The notes below the pieces were generated by a model. That model had not been told where the DNA came from. It did no database searches and saw nothing but the letters and a program-made list of their open reading frames with translations. A stretch of 64,000 bases of DNA from Haliotis asinina (lineage: Eukaryota > Mollusca > Gastropoda > Lepetellida > Haliotidae): the NCBI RefSeq assembly GCF_037392515.1, contig NC_090280.1:20026618-20090617 (forward strand). Reading direction: 5' to 3'. The first letter of the stretch is position 1, and each line of letters opens with the position of its first letter. A program made the position numbers and the translations under genes. This document shows, one piece after another, positions 34,481 through 48,210 of this stretch.

Positions 34481-36129
34481 GTGAGTATAAGCTACATGTC
34501 AAATGAAATTAATCTAAATAATAATATTTCGTGCATCAGACGTTTAGATATTGCTGGTTAAATTTATTCCTGAGAAAAAAACTCACCCAGTGTTAACATA
34601 TTATTTATATGGTGAAGCTTATACAGGTCTGCAAAGTACAGTGGTATTCACAATACCAGAACATTGCGGATTATTTGTTGTCTATATCAATCCTGTGATT
34701 ATTTATTAAGATATGAGAGTTAATTGCAAGATAGTAATTATTTGGCTAGCGTAAAAAATAAGTAAACTTTCCAAAGGTATTTTAAGCAACCAATTGTTGT
34801 CTATCCCGCTGATGCACATATACTCTGCATGATATGGATTGCTTGATAAATTGATATTCGATTAATTTATTTTTATACTGGTGGAACAAATTCATATCCA
34901 ACATATTCAAAGTTAACGATACAGCTCTCACACTCTGAATTTGTATGAGTTTTTTTTCTTTTTACGTATTTTTTTCTAATACAACCGTAAAATAAAACTG
35001 TGATAAAACATAAAATGTGCAGATGAACAATAAAAATTACAAATGTTACACATTCGTGCCGTCATTTATTGATTTGTGAATATTTGTGTTAAAGTGAACA
35101 TTTTGTGAACGAATAAGAATGATATATTTCCTTCTAATAATGCACCAAACAGGAACTCCTACTCGTACCAGATAACAGACATTGTATACAACCCTTCCTG
35201 TGTCAATATATTCCATCCCTGTATACTGATAAGACTAGCAGTCTGTGGGTAAGGACAGTACAACATCAAACCAGGGACGTCGGATCAATAATATCGATTC
35301 CCAAGCTATAATTCCGCTAGTGGCATTATGAGTGAAAGACGCGCTTCTGAAAGCAACATTCACTTACTCTGCTATCGTCTTCTCTCGCTAGCTATCTGAT
35401 TCTCTGATCATTTCAAAAGAGGTACTGTATATTTCATCAGCAGACACTGACATCCGTCATCCGTCCATTTTATCAGTTTGAATCCCACAACGCTATACTG
35501 CTTTACATTCAACTATACCGCAGAGGTAACCGCTCTCTACATCTAAATATTTCAATGGAAATCAGATTAACTGTTTCCAGAAAACATATTGCCGATTCCT
35601 GATAGTGGAGCTGACACGAACTTTGGACTTTATTAAGTCAAACCCAAACTTTGGAAACTGCGACACAATGAGGTTAATACTGTATGTTAAGATGTTACTA
35701 CAACCCTAGTGCCAGCCATGGAGTGCACGTGATATCTGTTAGGGGAGTCATTAGAAAAACCTGTTTCTCTCAAAGATATTTGTCCAGGGTTAGATGTTTA
35801 CAGAAATATAATTGGTTGCAATTGTCGGTATAAAGATTGGCGGGATTTACATTGGGGGTCTTATATTGACAATACATCAAGATTAATGCGGCACACGTGG
35901 CACGGACTGACAGAACCATCGAATACATTGCATGCATGGACATATTGACAGGCGTTTCAATGCTGCTAAACTAGGACAATACTGAGATGTGATCCAGTTC
36001 TATCACTACAGCTACTACTGCTAATACCACTACTACTACTACTACTACTACTGCTGTTGTTACCGATGTCATATTTCAGCATCGAGTACTTTGATTGTTA
36101 CCATTATTATTACTAGTACTATCAATATC

Positions 36130-36162
<33 letters not shown>

Positions 36163-38058
36163 ACTGATGTTAAGCTACTGTTACTACTATTGCTGCTGCT
36201 ACTATTGCAACTACTACTACTACTACTACATCAGTTGCTGCTACTATCCATGAAGATAATATCATACGTTCTGATATAACATTTGTCTTAACGCTGGGTT
36301 TAGTAAGCTTAAACTGAAGTGTAGACGTCGTTGCGCTATCACCGCTTTGGGAAACTGTTCCCACACGACATCTTGAACGAATTCACACTTCCTCCTTAAA
36401 CGACTGCAACCATGTTTACCTTTCATCATCTTCTCCAAACACCCAGCTGCGATTCTGTAAGATGCATAACATGATCCGTGCCCTTCCGGTTGGATCTGCA
36501 TGATGGTTGTCCGTCCAACATATCATAGTCTTGAAAACAACCTCTGACCTGGGCTCTGCGAGTTTGCAAGGACGTACCTCTCGCTTGACCATTGCCGATT
36601 GATACTCGCCTCCAAACAGTTTGAAATATTGATATTGTGTTTGTTTGTTGCGTAACGCCACATTCAACAATGTTCCAGCTATACATCAGAGGTTTGTAAA
36701 TACTCTAGCCTGGACAATTCTAGTGATCAATAGCATGAGTATCGATCCACAATGACCTACGATGACACGAGTCAACCAAGTTAGCAGCCGTGATCCCTGA
36801 TCCGTTAGTAGCCTCTCAAGACATACACTGGTTACTGAAGAATTCTAACCCGGATCTTCACGGATTACTGAATTGATGTCGACTCACAATTTGCGTAATA
36901 ACTCAAACAACCCTCCCCCTTAAAGATCTGTGTAAGAACTGGTCTTCAGCAACACATGCTTGTTGTAGAGATGACTTAAGGGTTAGTGTGGTCACACTCA
37001 CTGACTTGGCCCATGCATATTGTCGTGTTCCAATGATTCCCATGTGTTCATTATATCAGTCACTGGTTTGTCTATTGCAGACACGATTATTTATTTGACA
37101 GCAATATTAAAACTAAAATATTGCTTACTGCGACAGTAAACAATATTCATTCATTGACATTGGAGTTGATGTAGGAGGAATATCTTTATCACTTTAGAAA
37201 ACCGTGAGCGTCGTTACTGTACGTCCGGGGTTTATGAAAGAGGCCATCTTGGATTCTAAACAAACATCTTAAAGGTCAACATTGTGTATCCCTTGTAAAC
37301 ATCAAATTCCTTTTATGAGTCAATATTCTAACCACGTTCATTTAAAACGACCTAAAGTATGTAGTTATGATCATCTTTCACTTCATTTCACATTTCATAG
37401 ACTTGCAACGTTGACGACCTGGACGTCCCATACGTTGTTTTAACGACAATTCAACTGCTGTAGGTCACAACTCCTCGTCGAGGAAGCAGCGATCAAAGGC
37501 AAAGATAAAATGTCGTGCGTCTTTTTAACACACATGGCACATAAATATTTATTGGTGGAGGCATTACTTGATGTTACCCTTGTACGCCGCAGGGGCCGGC
37601 CTTGTTTATAGGAGATCAAGGGTAAAGCACTCAGATGCCCATGAAAGTCCAGTTTGGGGTCTTGGGCCCCGACACAATGGGTTAGCATAACAAGAGAATA
37701 TACCGTGACTGAAGAACATTTCGATGATGTTATGTGGAGTATAGTTTTCTAAACAATAGTGATAGCATACATCATGTAGTACAGTGTCACATATTGCGTA
37801 CTTCTTCAGGACTATGCTCTATTGGCGCCCTGTCACTATCGAGTGATGTATGAAGGAAGAGAGTTGTATGGATATCAGCTTTACTAATGAGGACGCAACG
37901 TTTCGGACTTATATTCCTCTTGTATTCAAGAATATAAAGAAGTTGAAGCTGACATCCATGAAACTTTCTTCTTAATGTGTATCACTTTCTTGTTATGAGG
38001 AACACAGAGCACAGTGTTTCGGACTTTTTTACCGTTAAGGAAGAGACTGTCATCCAGT

Positions 38059-38151
<93 letters not shown>

Positions 38152-41100
38152 TATATATGGAATGTTTGGCAATAGTTAGATATGATACAGTTTGCATGTA
38201 TGTTTTGCACATTGTTAGACTAAAACGTGTGTCACAGCAGGTATACGAGGGGTCTCCCAAAAGTAGTCGGGATCCCCTGGACAGTTATATGAATGGAACA
38301 GTTTTATGTTTTATATTTCAACATACTTTCTGTCAAGCTCAAGCAAATTGTTTTTGCCATGTTCCAGCCTCGTTTTGTTTGACATGTTATCTGGATACCC
38401 CCAAACAAGCAAAATCGGCTATAAATACACCACTAAATTCGGGAAACAAAATTTAAAAGAAACATTTTATTTGTTTGAGATAAGCAGAAGTCCTTTACAA
38501 TCGAAGATATTAAAAAGCATAAAACTACAATTAAAATACTCCCCCATTATGTTTACTGACAGAACATGGTTTGGAGACACTATCCACCCCCACCTCCAGA
38601 TGACGTAATCAAAAGGACATAACTTTTTCTAATGTTTCCACTTATTCATGCAAGATGCCAAGGGTTCAAACTAAATATCGAATGGTCACAAAAGTGTCCG
38701 CTCTCAAAATATTGTCAACGGTAGCAAACTGAATCTCTGGACAAAATGTTTTTGAAAGATCAAGATGGAGGTGTCTTTTAAAAACAGCGTCGTCTAAATA
38801 TAAATCAAGCAGTCCAAATATTTGAATGGCGATTATGACGTTACGTCATCCATAATATACTGAACATATTTTATGTCATATTATCTGAGGGCATGCCATC
38901 ATCCAAGAGGTACCAAATGACAGATTGATTTCCACTTTCTGCAATGTTTAAAGAAATATCACACCGCAATATGTTATGATGACAAATATCTCATTAACCA
39001 CATTAGGCACATATGTGAAATTCTGGATATACCTTTGCAAATGATTCCTTTAAAATAAAATGGAAACTTTTCTAACATTGGACATCGAGAATATAGTGAG
39101 GTCGACCACCTTTGGGACACCCGTCGTAAGTACTGCATTTGTGTGTAGTTTGTACATAGCACAGAATGATATGTTGTGCAGATAAGATATGATTATTTGA
39201 ATACCTTCTGGGATTGGTATAAGCTGTTAACATTGTTTACGTCTTTGTGTAGGTAACTATGACACGTTTCAATACTTTAAACCATCTTTATGGATATTTT
39301 TACCTGTCTGAATGCGTCTCCTCTATCTGAATTGATTATAGCTCCTGACTGTCGATGCTCATCTGAATTGATATTAACTGTCTGAATAGTTTGAAACTGA
39401 TCTACATAATGTTAACTGCATAAACATTTTATACCTTGTTTTTACCTGTGTATGTTTAAATTTCCATATCTGCTAAAATGTTTATGTAATATATTTTAGC
39501 ATTTGTTTCTGAAAAAAAAACAGACATACTTGCAGGTTCGTTTAGGTATGTTTTTAACATTGTCAGTCGTATATATATCCCGACATTTATCTTGCTCGGT
39601 GACCCGGATGTGTTATACGTCAGCAAGTTGCAAACGTTACAAGTTTACACGCTGTCAAATCATGTCTTGTGCTGCCCCTCCGTCCTCTGCAACACAGCGA
39701 ACAGGTCATGTATGTGTAACACAAACTGGGAATGTAATCGTATATGCTTATTACAATCCACACGGTAGCGACATATGATGAATAACCGACACAATAGTCC
39801 TCTCGCAAAGACCGCCTGAGTGACTGGGTCAGGATTTTGAGTATCGTGTTTAAAAGAGTTGACAATATTCACCCCTGTTTTATAGCTGATGTGTCTGTCA
39901 AGCGTAGACGCTATTCTGAAACAATATATTTTATCTGATACAGATATATTAAGGTGTTAGTTACAACGAAACCTCCTAAATCCAGACTATGACGAAAATA
40001 GTGCGCTCGTCTGGATAAACACGTGCCCGGATAGGCAGGTGTCTGGCTAAATGGTTCATGTGGTTTATTAATTTTGTATAATTTGTGCATGTTGATGTTA
40101 TCATCCGTTTAGGGAGGTTGTCAGAAATCAGGGGTTCGTTTTATACAGATTTTCATCACTGTGTGAGTTTCACTTAGTATTGGCAAATCTGTTCTTTACT
40201 AAATGATGTCCAATATATTGTCATATACAGGGTTTACAAATACATGCTACAAGTGACAAAGGTATCGCAGTACTCAATAATCATAATAGCAGAGGAGAGG
40301 TTTCCAGAAAACAGGGGTTCGTTTTATACAAATTTTCATCATGGTCATGGCATTGTCAAACCCGATCCTTTACTTCAAGGCATGTAATATGCGATACAAG
40401 GTTTACAGGTACAAATACAAGTTTCAAATGTCGCCATTATCCACAATTCTCTGAGTGGAGTTCCATATGTCAAAGATCGGACAGGAGTAGGTTGATTACT
40501 AAAAGGCAGTATTCGATGATTGTCATAAATGTGACAGACCGAATACCTTATCAATATAAGATTATGAAAAACATATGCTGTTATGTAGGCAGTCAGTATC
40601 AAATTTCAACCGAACGTATTAAGATCGTCAACGCGTGCAGTTGTACCCTTGACCTTTTCACATACATATCCGTGATCTACATACATTGATATTGGTGAAC
40701 AGTATGACTTCAAGAGGTCACGACAACCATATTCTGAAGAACAGAAACATACCCAGTTCCAACCTAATACTACCCGTTCCCCGAAGCAACCTTAGCGCTG
40801 AGGCTGTCATCAGTCAATGCTAACTACTGGGAGTTACGGTCACCGTAGCGCTACGATTGCTTAGCATAACGGCGAAAGGTTCAGCTCGTCTAATTCCTAC
40901 CATGGTATAAGAAATATATTCCCATTTTATGTCCCGGTCGTCATTGTGTTTGCATACAGCTGACAGTGACGCAAAGTCGTACGCCCACACTGATATCATC
41001 AACCGTTATACACATATTTAACGAAAGAAAGCATTCAAACCTTTGTTGGTTGCTAAAATGACATTTAGAAAACATGGTTTTTCGATAGGCGAAGTATTGA

Positions 41101-44100
41101 GTGCAGGCATCCAATAGAAGCAAACTAAACAATTACGTACACACAATTGAACTTATCATATATTTTTTTATTTACATTTAACATGACTGCCTTAATTTAG
41201 CGATATTACATAAAAAATAAAATTGTCTCTGCTGATGCTTAGAAAGGATTACAAAGTCTAAAGAAAACTTTCATATGGTTATGGATTTTCATATGATATA
41301 TTCGAATTCAATGGACATTTGTTGATATCTCATTTGTTGTTAGTCTTTAAACGTTTGCCTCTTTTTCAACAAAATCACTTTTCACAAACATTGTCAGAAA
41401 TGAGTGGTAGTTAAAATACATATACTGAACAACAAAAGAAACGCAAGCGCCTAATAACAAAATGAAAAGTAAACGTTCGTGTTTATGTCGTCTATTTAAC
41501 AACTTACAAAACAAGGTCGCGTTTCTTTTTCTGTTCCGTGTGTATTAAGTAACTTTTTGACAATTTTTAGTCAAATCCAATTATCATTTTTTTTATTGAA
41601 CACAACTGGACTTGTTAGATAAATAACCAATAAAATACCATTAGACACGCATGGTCTACCATCGGTGGAGTTCTAATCGCCACCCCGCTATGATTCAGAT
41701 GAATCCACAGCCGGTCTCAGTTCAATATATCACAGTCTGGTCTCCACAGAAGATTGTGACTAGACTAAATCGTTACAAACGAAAGAGGCATATACTTGAA
41801 TGTTATTCAGTGGACCGCTGACTGTGTGGTCCCAGTACACTCTAAAAACAAAGTCGGAATCCCACAATGGATTCTGTTAAACCCGGAACCTTCTTGTGAT
41901 GAAAGAGAGGCTCTTGTCCCTTTTAATGGCTTGTCTTTCGTAATTTATATGCAAACGCTAGGCTGTAGGCTCCAATCTTTATTTAGTGCTATTTAGTCGA
42001 CTGTTACCCTAGTTTTACATTGGAAACTCGAAATGTACACCTCATGTATCGAGTTGACGGGATTTGACTCTGTTATCACCTACAATGAAACTATCACTGT
42101 GTTTAACAGACCATCAACTTCCATTTAATATATTATTCAGTCAGTTCAACCTCCTCTAAAAATGGCATGGGTATCTGGATTTTAAATACTCTAACCTACG
42201 TTTACAACGAAACTCTTGTAACTACGATTTTTGTAAGTGATCCCTTTGAGTTCGTTTTAACAGGAATTTATTTTCACGCACAAATACTCGTTTCGAGTGT
42301 GACGCCAATACTCAGCGATCATGGATTTAAGCCATAGCTAATTCCTAAACCATCATAAGTGTAAGGAACTACCATAACCAGATAAGCAATTAAACAGTAA
42401 ACGCATCCAACTTTACCATGAGCAGATTCTGACAGTATATTGCACACAGCGCAGTAAAATCACCCTCACTCCATGCACCCCACCACCTCCCCACCCCACC
42501 ACACACAGACACCACACCCCCATCCTGAGGACACTCCACACCTATGACCGAAATTTGAAATCCCAAATCCTACTCATGCCTTCATGCTTGCTGGTTCTAC
42601 ACACGGGTGAAATCAAACTTTGCTTTATGTTGAACATAAGTATGCGTACATATGACACTTCTGGTTTTTTAATGCAGCAAAGAATTTATTTCTTGTATTT
42701 GGAGAAGCAAAATGAAATATTCATCCTGAAATATGCAATAAGGGGTAAGGAAATACATGTACCTTTCAATACGCATGTAAAATTTGCTGGTCTCCAAATC
42801 TATTCATCCGGTAGAACTACAAAACGTACCCAGTCTGTATGTGAAAGGCTCAAGTTTTTCTTTGATGCCAACGAGAACCACGGTGTGTGTTTTGGTGGTC
42901 TTAACCCACTTTGTTCTGTCCGTATTTGGGAAAGAGTTATCCTTCCACGAGGTTTGTACAACGAATATGATGTGCTGGAAGCTTTCCAAAACCAGTTTTT
43001 AGAGAGTATCTAATGCGTTTGAAAATGTCCATCATCCACATCAGCCGGAGACAGTCACACTACAAAGATATATGCACCAGAAGTCGTTGCTATGTCGTGG
43101 TAAACTGTGCATTTATCTTTAAGAAAGTCCTTGTGCATTGATTTTGTCAGTACAGACAGAGTTCATCATTGGAGAATGGCAATGTCATTGCCGATCTTCC
43201 ACATTGTTAATCTAGCAACAATGCATGACATAGATATACATTTGCACAACTATGTAAACCAATCGTTCTTCTTAACGAATGCTGGTCTGTACTGATTACA
43301 GAAACAGAAACAATACAGTGATTACAGAAACAATAAGTAAAGCTCAGGAATCATGTTGCTTCTGTTACTAAGTCGAGACTTAACCTTGAACGATATGTGA
43401 GAATAAGATAATCCTAACATGTTCAGACTGTAGTCTGCATGTTATGAAATGCCAGAATGTTTGTATATTATTGCGGTTTTTCTACCTGTCAGCACACTTA
43501 TTAACTGTTTTCAAAGAAAACGTACCAAGGAAATTCCGTTTAAATAAAAACACTAAATCGAATAAAGTGAAATTAAGATTGAAAATACTCATAGGTTTTC
43601 CTTGCCAACTAAACATTTAAATCTCAGACTTTTTTGTAACATAGGATTTGAATTTATGTTCGTTTGTTATACAACTTTTATCCTGGGGTAAATAAAACCC
43701 TGAGATTCAAATTTTCAATGTGCACAAATGAGCAAGGTAGAATTATGAGGATATGCAGTTCTAATTGCGTTTTAAAGTGGAATTCATATATTGGTACGTT
43801 TTCATAGCAAAAAGAGTATGGCATGCTGTCTCTTCAGTGTGAATGTGGCATGGTTGCCTATGACATTGTGAAACATGTACATCTACACCGTACTCTCATA
43901 CAAAGTAGAAGAAACGTCCTGACTGAGTCACTAGTTGACACGCTATATGTTGACACTTTCGTCAGTTTATGGAATGACGAAGACCTTTTTATCTCATTTT
44001 ATGCTCGGTGGTGTACTGAATGTATATGCTCTGGAGCTTGAACAAGAACTGTGGTTTAAATATATAAAACTAACAGCAAAGTCTGAAAAACCTTGGTTTA

Positions 44101-45373
44101 TCAACTAAATACTTGTCCTAATTTTGACTTTGACAGTATGTAGCTTGTAAATAAACACGTATATCATACTATAGTCTTTGTCGTCGACTTCCTAGGAAAT
44201 AAAGATTATCTATCTATCTGTCTGTCTCATCCACCCTCCCTCTCGGTTACTCTTTTGCTCCCACTCTCTCACTCACTCACTCACTCACTCACTCTCTCAC
44301 TCACTCACTCACTCCCGATGATCCTGTTAACGCCCTTTCCGCTACAGCACGTTGTTTTATCCATCGGTTCTATAAGCCTGGAATACTGTAAGGAATAGCT
44401 AGTGTCAAACAAATAGGTTGACAGTTTTCAGCGTGAGCCTATTTGTCAATACAATTGAATACAACGGCCATTACTTATTGACGAGAACAACGTTTGTTTC
44501 CTTTCAATCTGTCAGGTAGTCAGTAGCCACTCTGGATGTACAAATGTTTCTCCCCTTAAGGTGTTCTTGCACGAATGACTTGGTGTGAATGTTTACTATG
44601 TTTTGGTATGGGCCTCAAATCAGCTCGACAGGACCGCGATAGAAGACTATAAGCACCTTGACAATATGTAATTAGCTCCGAAGATGATCGCTATAGCATA
44701 CAACGCTACAATGACTTCAGAACAATACCTCAAGAACGTGTGTGACCATGTATTCTCTGTAGTGTTCACGAATGACTACATGATAATATGTTTCATGTCA
44801 TGTTATTGTGGAACAATAGATAACAAATTGTAGGGGGTCTATTCGTTGAGTGTGGTTGGCCATGCGTGGGGAATAAAAAGATTAGTACGAAGATACCCAG
44901 TACCCTTTGTCAAAGAAGGTTATTATTCAAATGCTTTTTCGAAATAATGTCAGCAATTAGTCCGTTGGGGTTTATAGGGTTTCACAGGGAGTAATGGAGT
45001 TTCAGGACCTACTGTGCCTTCTGTCTGTCTGTATCAGGTTGCCAGAACCTCTTCACTCCATGTCGACAAGGGTGACGTGGTTTTAGCACGCAAACAACGG
45101 CGCAATAACAATTAACCTCAAAGGACACTGAACTCTAGCACAAATTGGTTATGCTTATTAATTCTGTAAAAACGAACGGTAACAAAATACCATTTTGACC
45201 ATGTCAGTGACTCGAGGTTAACCGCTAAGATAGGTAGATAGTTTACTAAGTGTATTCTCCGAAATACTGTTAGTGAAATTTGCCTCTTTGACCCATATTG
45301 TATACATATCGGGTAACGCATCTGTACTGTGTACTATCTTGTACTGTGGGTCAAACGGCCTTATATACAAATG

Positions 45374-45441
<68 letters not shown>

Positions 45442-48123
45442 GTCTGTCTATCTATCTGTCTATCTATCTATCTATCTATCTATCTACCCGCTAGGCACTT
45501 CTTTGCGCCGTTCTCGATGCGTAAGCATTCTGTTTAACAGATGCTACTATATGTTCAGACTGTGAGTAAAACGCTTTCTAAATTTCCTGCGAAATATTCC
45601 TGCTACTTGGTGAATATCACCTCACCTCCAACAATTGGCATAAATCAACCCCTTGAAGATCCGTGTTTGAAGGAAATCGTTATTTCGAAATTCAATTTAT
45701 CAATATTTACATGTACATACTGATTACATCCGGGTTAGAAATGGTCTTCAGTAACCCTTTACTTAGGAGGTGACTTATCCCATCTTATCCCAGTTGCGTA
45801 GATCAGTGCTCATGATGTTGATCACCTGTTCGTCTGACAAAGGCTCGACCATTCACAGACCGCCGTTATATTGCTAGAATATTGCTAACTACGGCGTTAC
45901 ACAAGACACTACGAAAACGTTCTAGTGTCACAGCCTGATTTTTTTATCTCCTAATTAGGACTTAATTTCTTCTAATTAGTACTTAATATCTCCTAATTAG
46001 AACTTAGTATCTCCTAATTAGTACATAGTATCTCCTAATTAGGACTTAGTATCTACTAATTAAGACTTATTAGAGTTTAGAGGTTTGCACTGGATCGGGG
46101 CAAGATGGTTACCTTCGTTGTCTCAACCTTGATTGGAGCAGCGTTTTTAATTGGAATTGGTTTTCATATGTCTGCGCCATCACTGTATTGGGATTCTTGA
46201 AAGGCATTTAGAAGTTGCTGAATATAATAAGACGAGTATACTGATGACAACTTCTTTTTATTGTCTAACACGACGTCTCGGTTCTTTTTCTTGCTCCTTC
46301 ATCAGGTGATAGAGACAGAAGTACAAGACATATTATATATATATACCAGTACTTACAGGAAGAAGACAAGCACATGTATATACAAACAAATCAAATGCAG
46401 TTATAAAAAAACAATGATAACAGGGATTAAGTGAAGCCGTTAACAGATGTGTACACAGCAGAGTCATATGCAGATAATTAGATTTACAGGAAGCTCAAGG
46501 TGGATAATATAGTCATTTGTTCTTATTTCAGAGTCGAGTGTCTATGAGATTGAGCCGCAAAGGGGCAGTACGAATGGAGGGACTCGCATCACGATAACAG
46601 GCCAGAGTAAGTACCGACATTTAAGGTCTGTGGGCTAGCCCTGTGTTTAAAGTGTCTGTTCGTCTTTCATGGATCCTGATTTCATTCCCCATATCAAAGC
46701 CCATTTCTGATGTCCCTTGTCGTGATACTGCTGAAATATTCCTAAAAACGGCGTAAAACTAAACTCACTCATTCAACCTTTATTTGTGAGATGGATGATA
46801 GTCGATTCTTCGCCTGTGTCAAGGTGCTGAGGTATTATGACCCTGCTTTTTGGGTGGATCAAACTATACCTTGTTCGCGTATTTGGGTGGATCAAACTAT
46901 ACCTTGTTCGCGTATTTGACACGAAGTTTTCGCGAATGCACGGACGCTTTTATCGCCTTAACATTAACACGGTCGCTAACGTAGCACGCAACGCAAGCGG
47001 TCCAGTTACGTCTAAGAAAGTAATGTAAACAGGAAATATTCAGGACTGAATGTTCAGTTAAAAACAAACAAATGTTCCTGAAAGTTTGCTTAACGCCTGG
47101 TTCTTGTTGAAACAAATTCAATAAATTCAATGGGACGTTTATTGAATTCGGTGTTATTGTTAACTTAATGTGTATTAATATTGATTAACCAAACCTAGAT
47201 ATGACAGATGCTCTCTTTCAGATTTCGCCCGGAACCTGTTCAACTTCGGAGATGGGAACAGTCATCTTGGAAACAAAGTGTTTCTTGTTTCTACCACCCG
47301 TAACTTCGAATGTACCATCCACCTCGACGGTTGCCATGAGGAACAGATCACGTGCTACACCCCGTACGTATAGACGCCACTGAGACTGTATGAGTGAGTT
47401 AATGTGTACCTTTAACGTAATCAATGCCACGGCAGGCTGCATGTGGGTCTTGAGATGTACCAAACATCCGCACACACTCAGAGGCACAGACGCACAGATA
47501 CACGAGTATAAGCACACACAATGACATTTTCATGCTATGTACACAGAGGTGCAAGACAGGCATTCAAGCGCTCTCACTTACACACGCACACTCATACACA
47601 CGTACACACGCACGGACTCTACCATCACAAGCATCCAATTTTGTTCGCATTTCAGGTTGGCCATGGATCCCGAAGATTGTCAGTATCGGTTTGTAACCTG
47701 AAGGATAGCCTGTTGGTTAATTTGTTCTTTTGTCAGACCTGAGTTCGATTCCCCTCAATGTGTACATGTACAATGTGTAAAGCATTTTCTTGCATTCTCC
47801 ACCGTGGTACTACGGGAATATTGCTAATAGCAGCGTAAAACTAAACTCACTCAATTACGTTTATGTTTTCAGCAAAATGCCGTCAGAAGAGTACAAGGTT
47901 CGGGTCTATGTGGATGGGGTTCGAATCCCGGATGAAAAGCACTGTAAAACGAATCCCCCAAAGTGCACCTTCAAGGTAAGAGTTTATTTCGTTTGTCGAT
48001 CTGTGTTTCACAAGAGTTTTATGCTGGAATGTAGTTACCATTTACTGTGGATGTTATATGATCACAGTTGCTACTACTACTACTACTACTAGTAGTAGTA
48101 GTAGTAGTAGTAGCAGCAGCAGC

Positions 48124-48210
<87 letters not shown>

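Larger units (their letters stand above)
34481..46531 (+). other. PKHD1L1-like: Intron 1, about 12 kb
   Basis: Bounded by GTGAGT and TTATTTCAG. It holds repeat B copies, a TA-flanked inverted-repeat element, a LINE relic and several microsatellites, listed separately. Stretches 34481-35990, 37141-38059, 39127-41424, 41541-42619 and 43081-44207 show no coding exon I can support. Open frames of 60-100 codons in them are AT-biased and unsupported. Confidence 0.7.

Noticed and set aside
37926-38260. Cys-Val repeat proteins on the - strand
   Set aside because: Translation of the (AC)n microsatellite.
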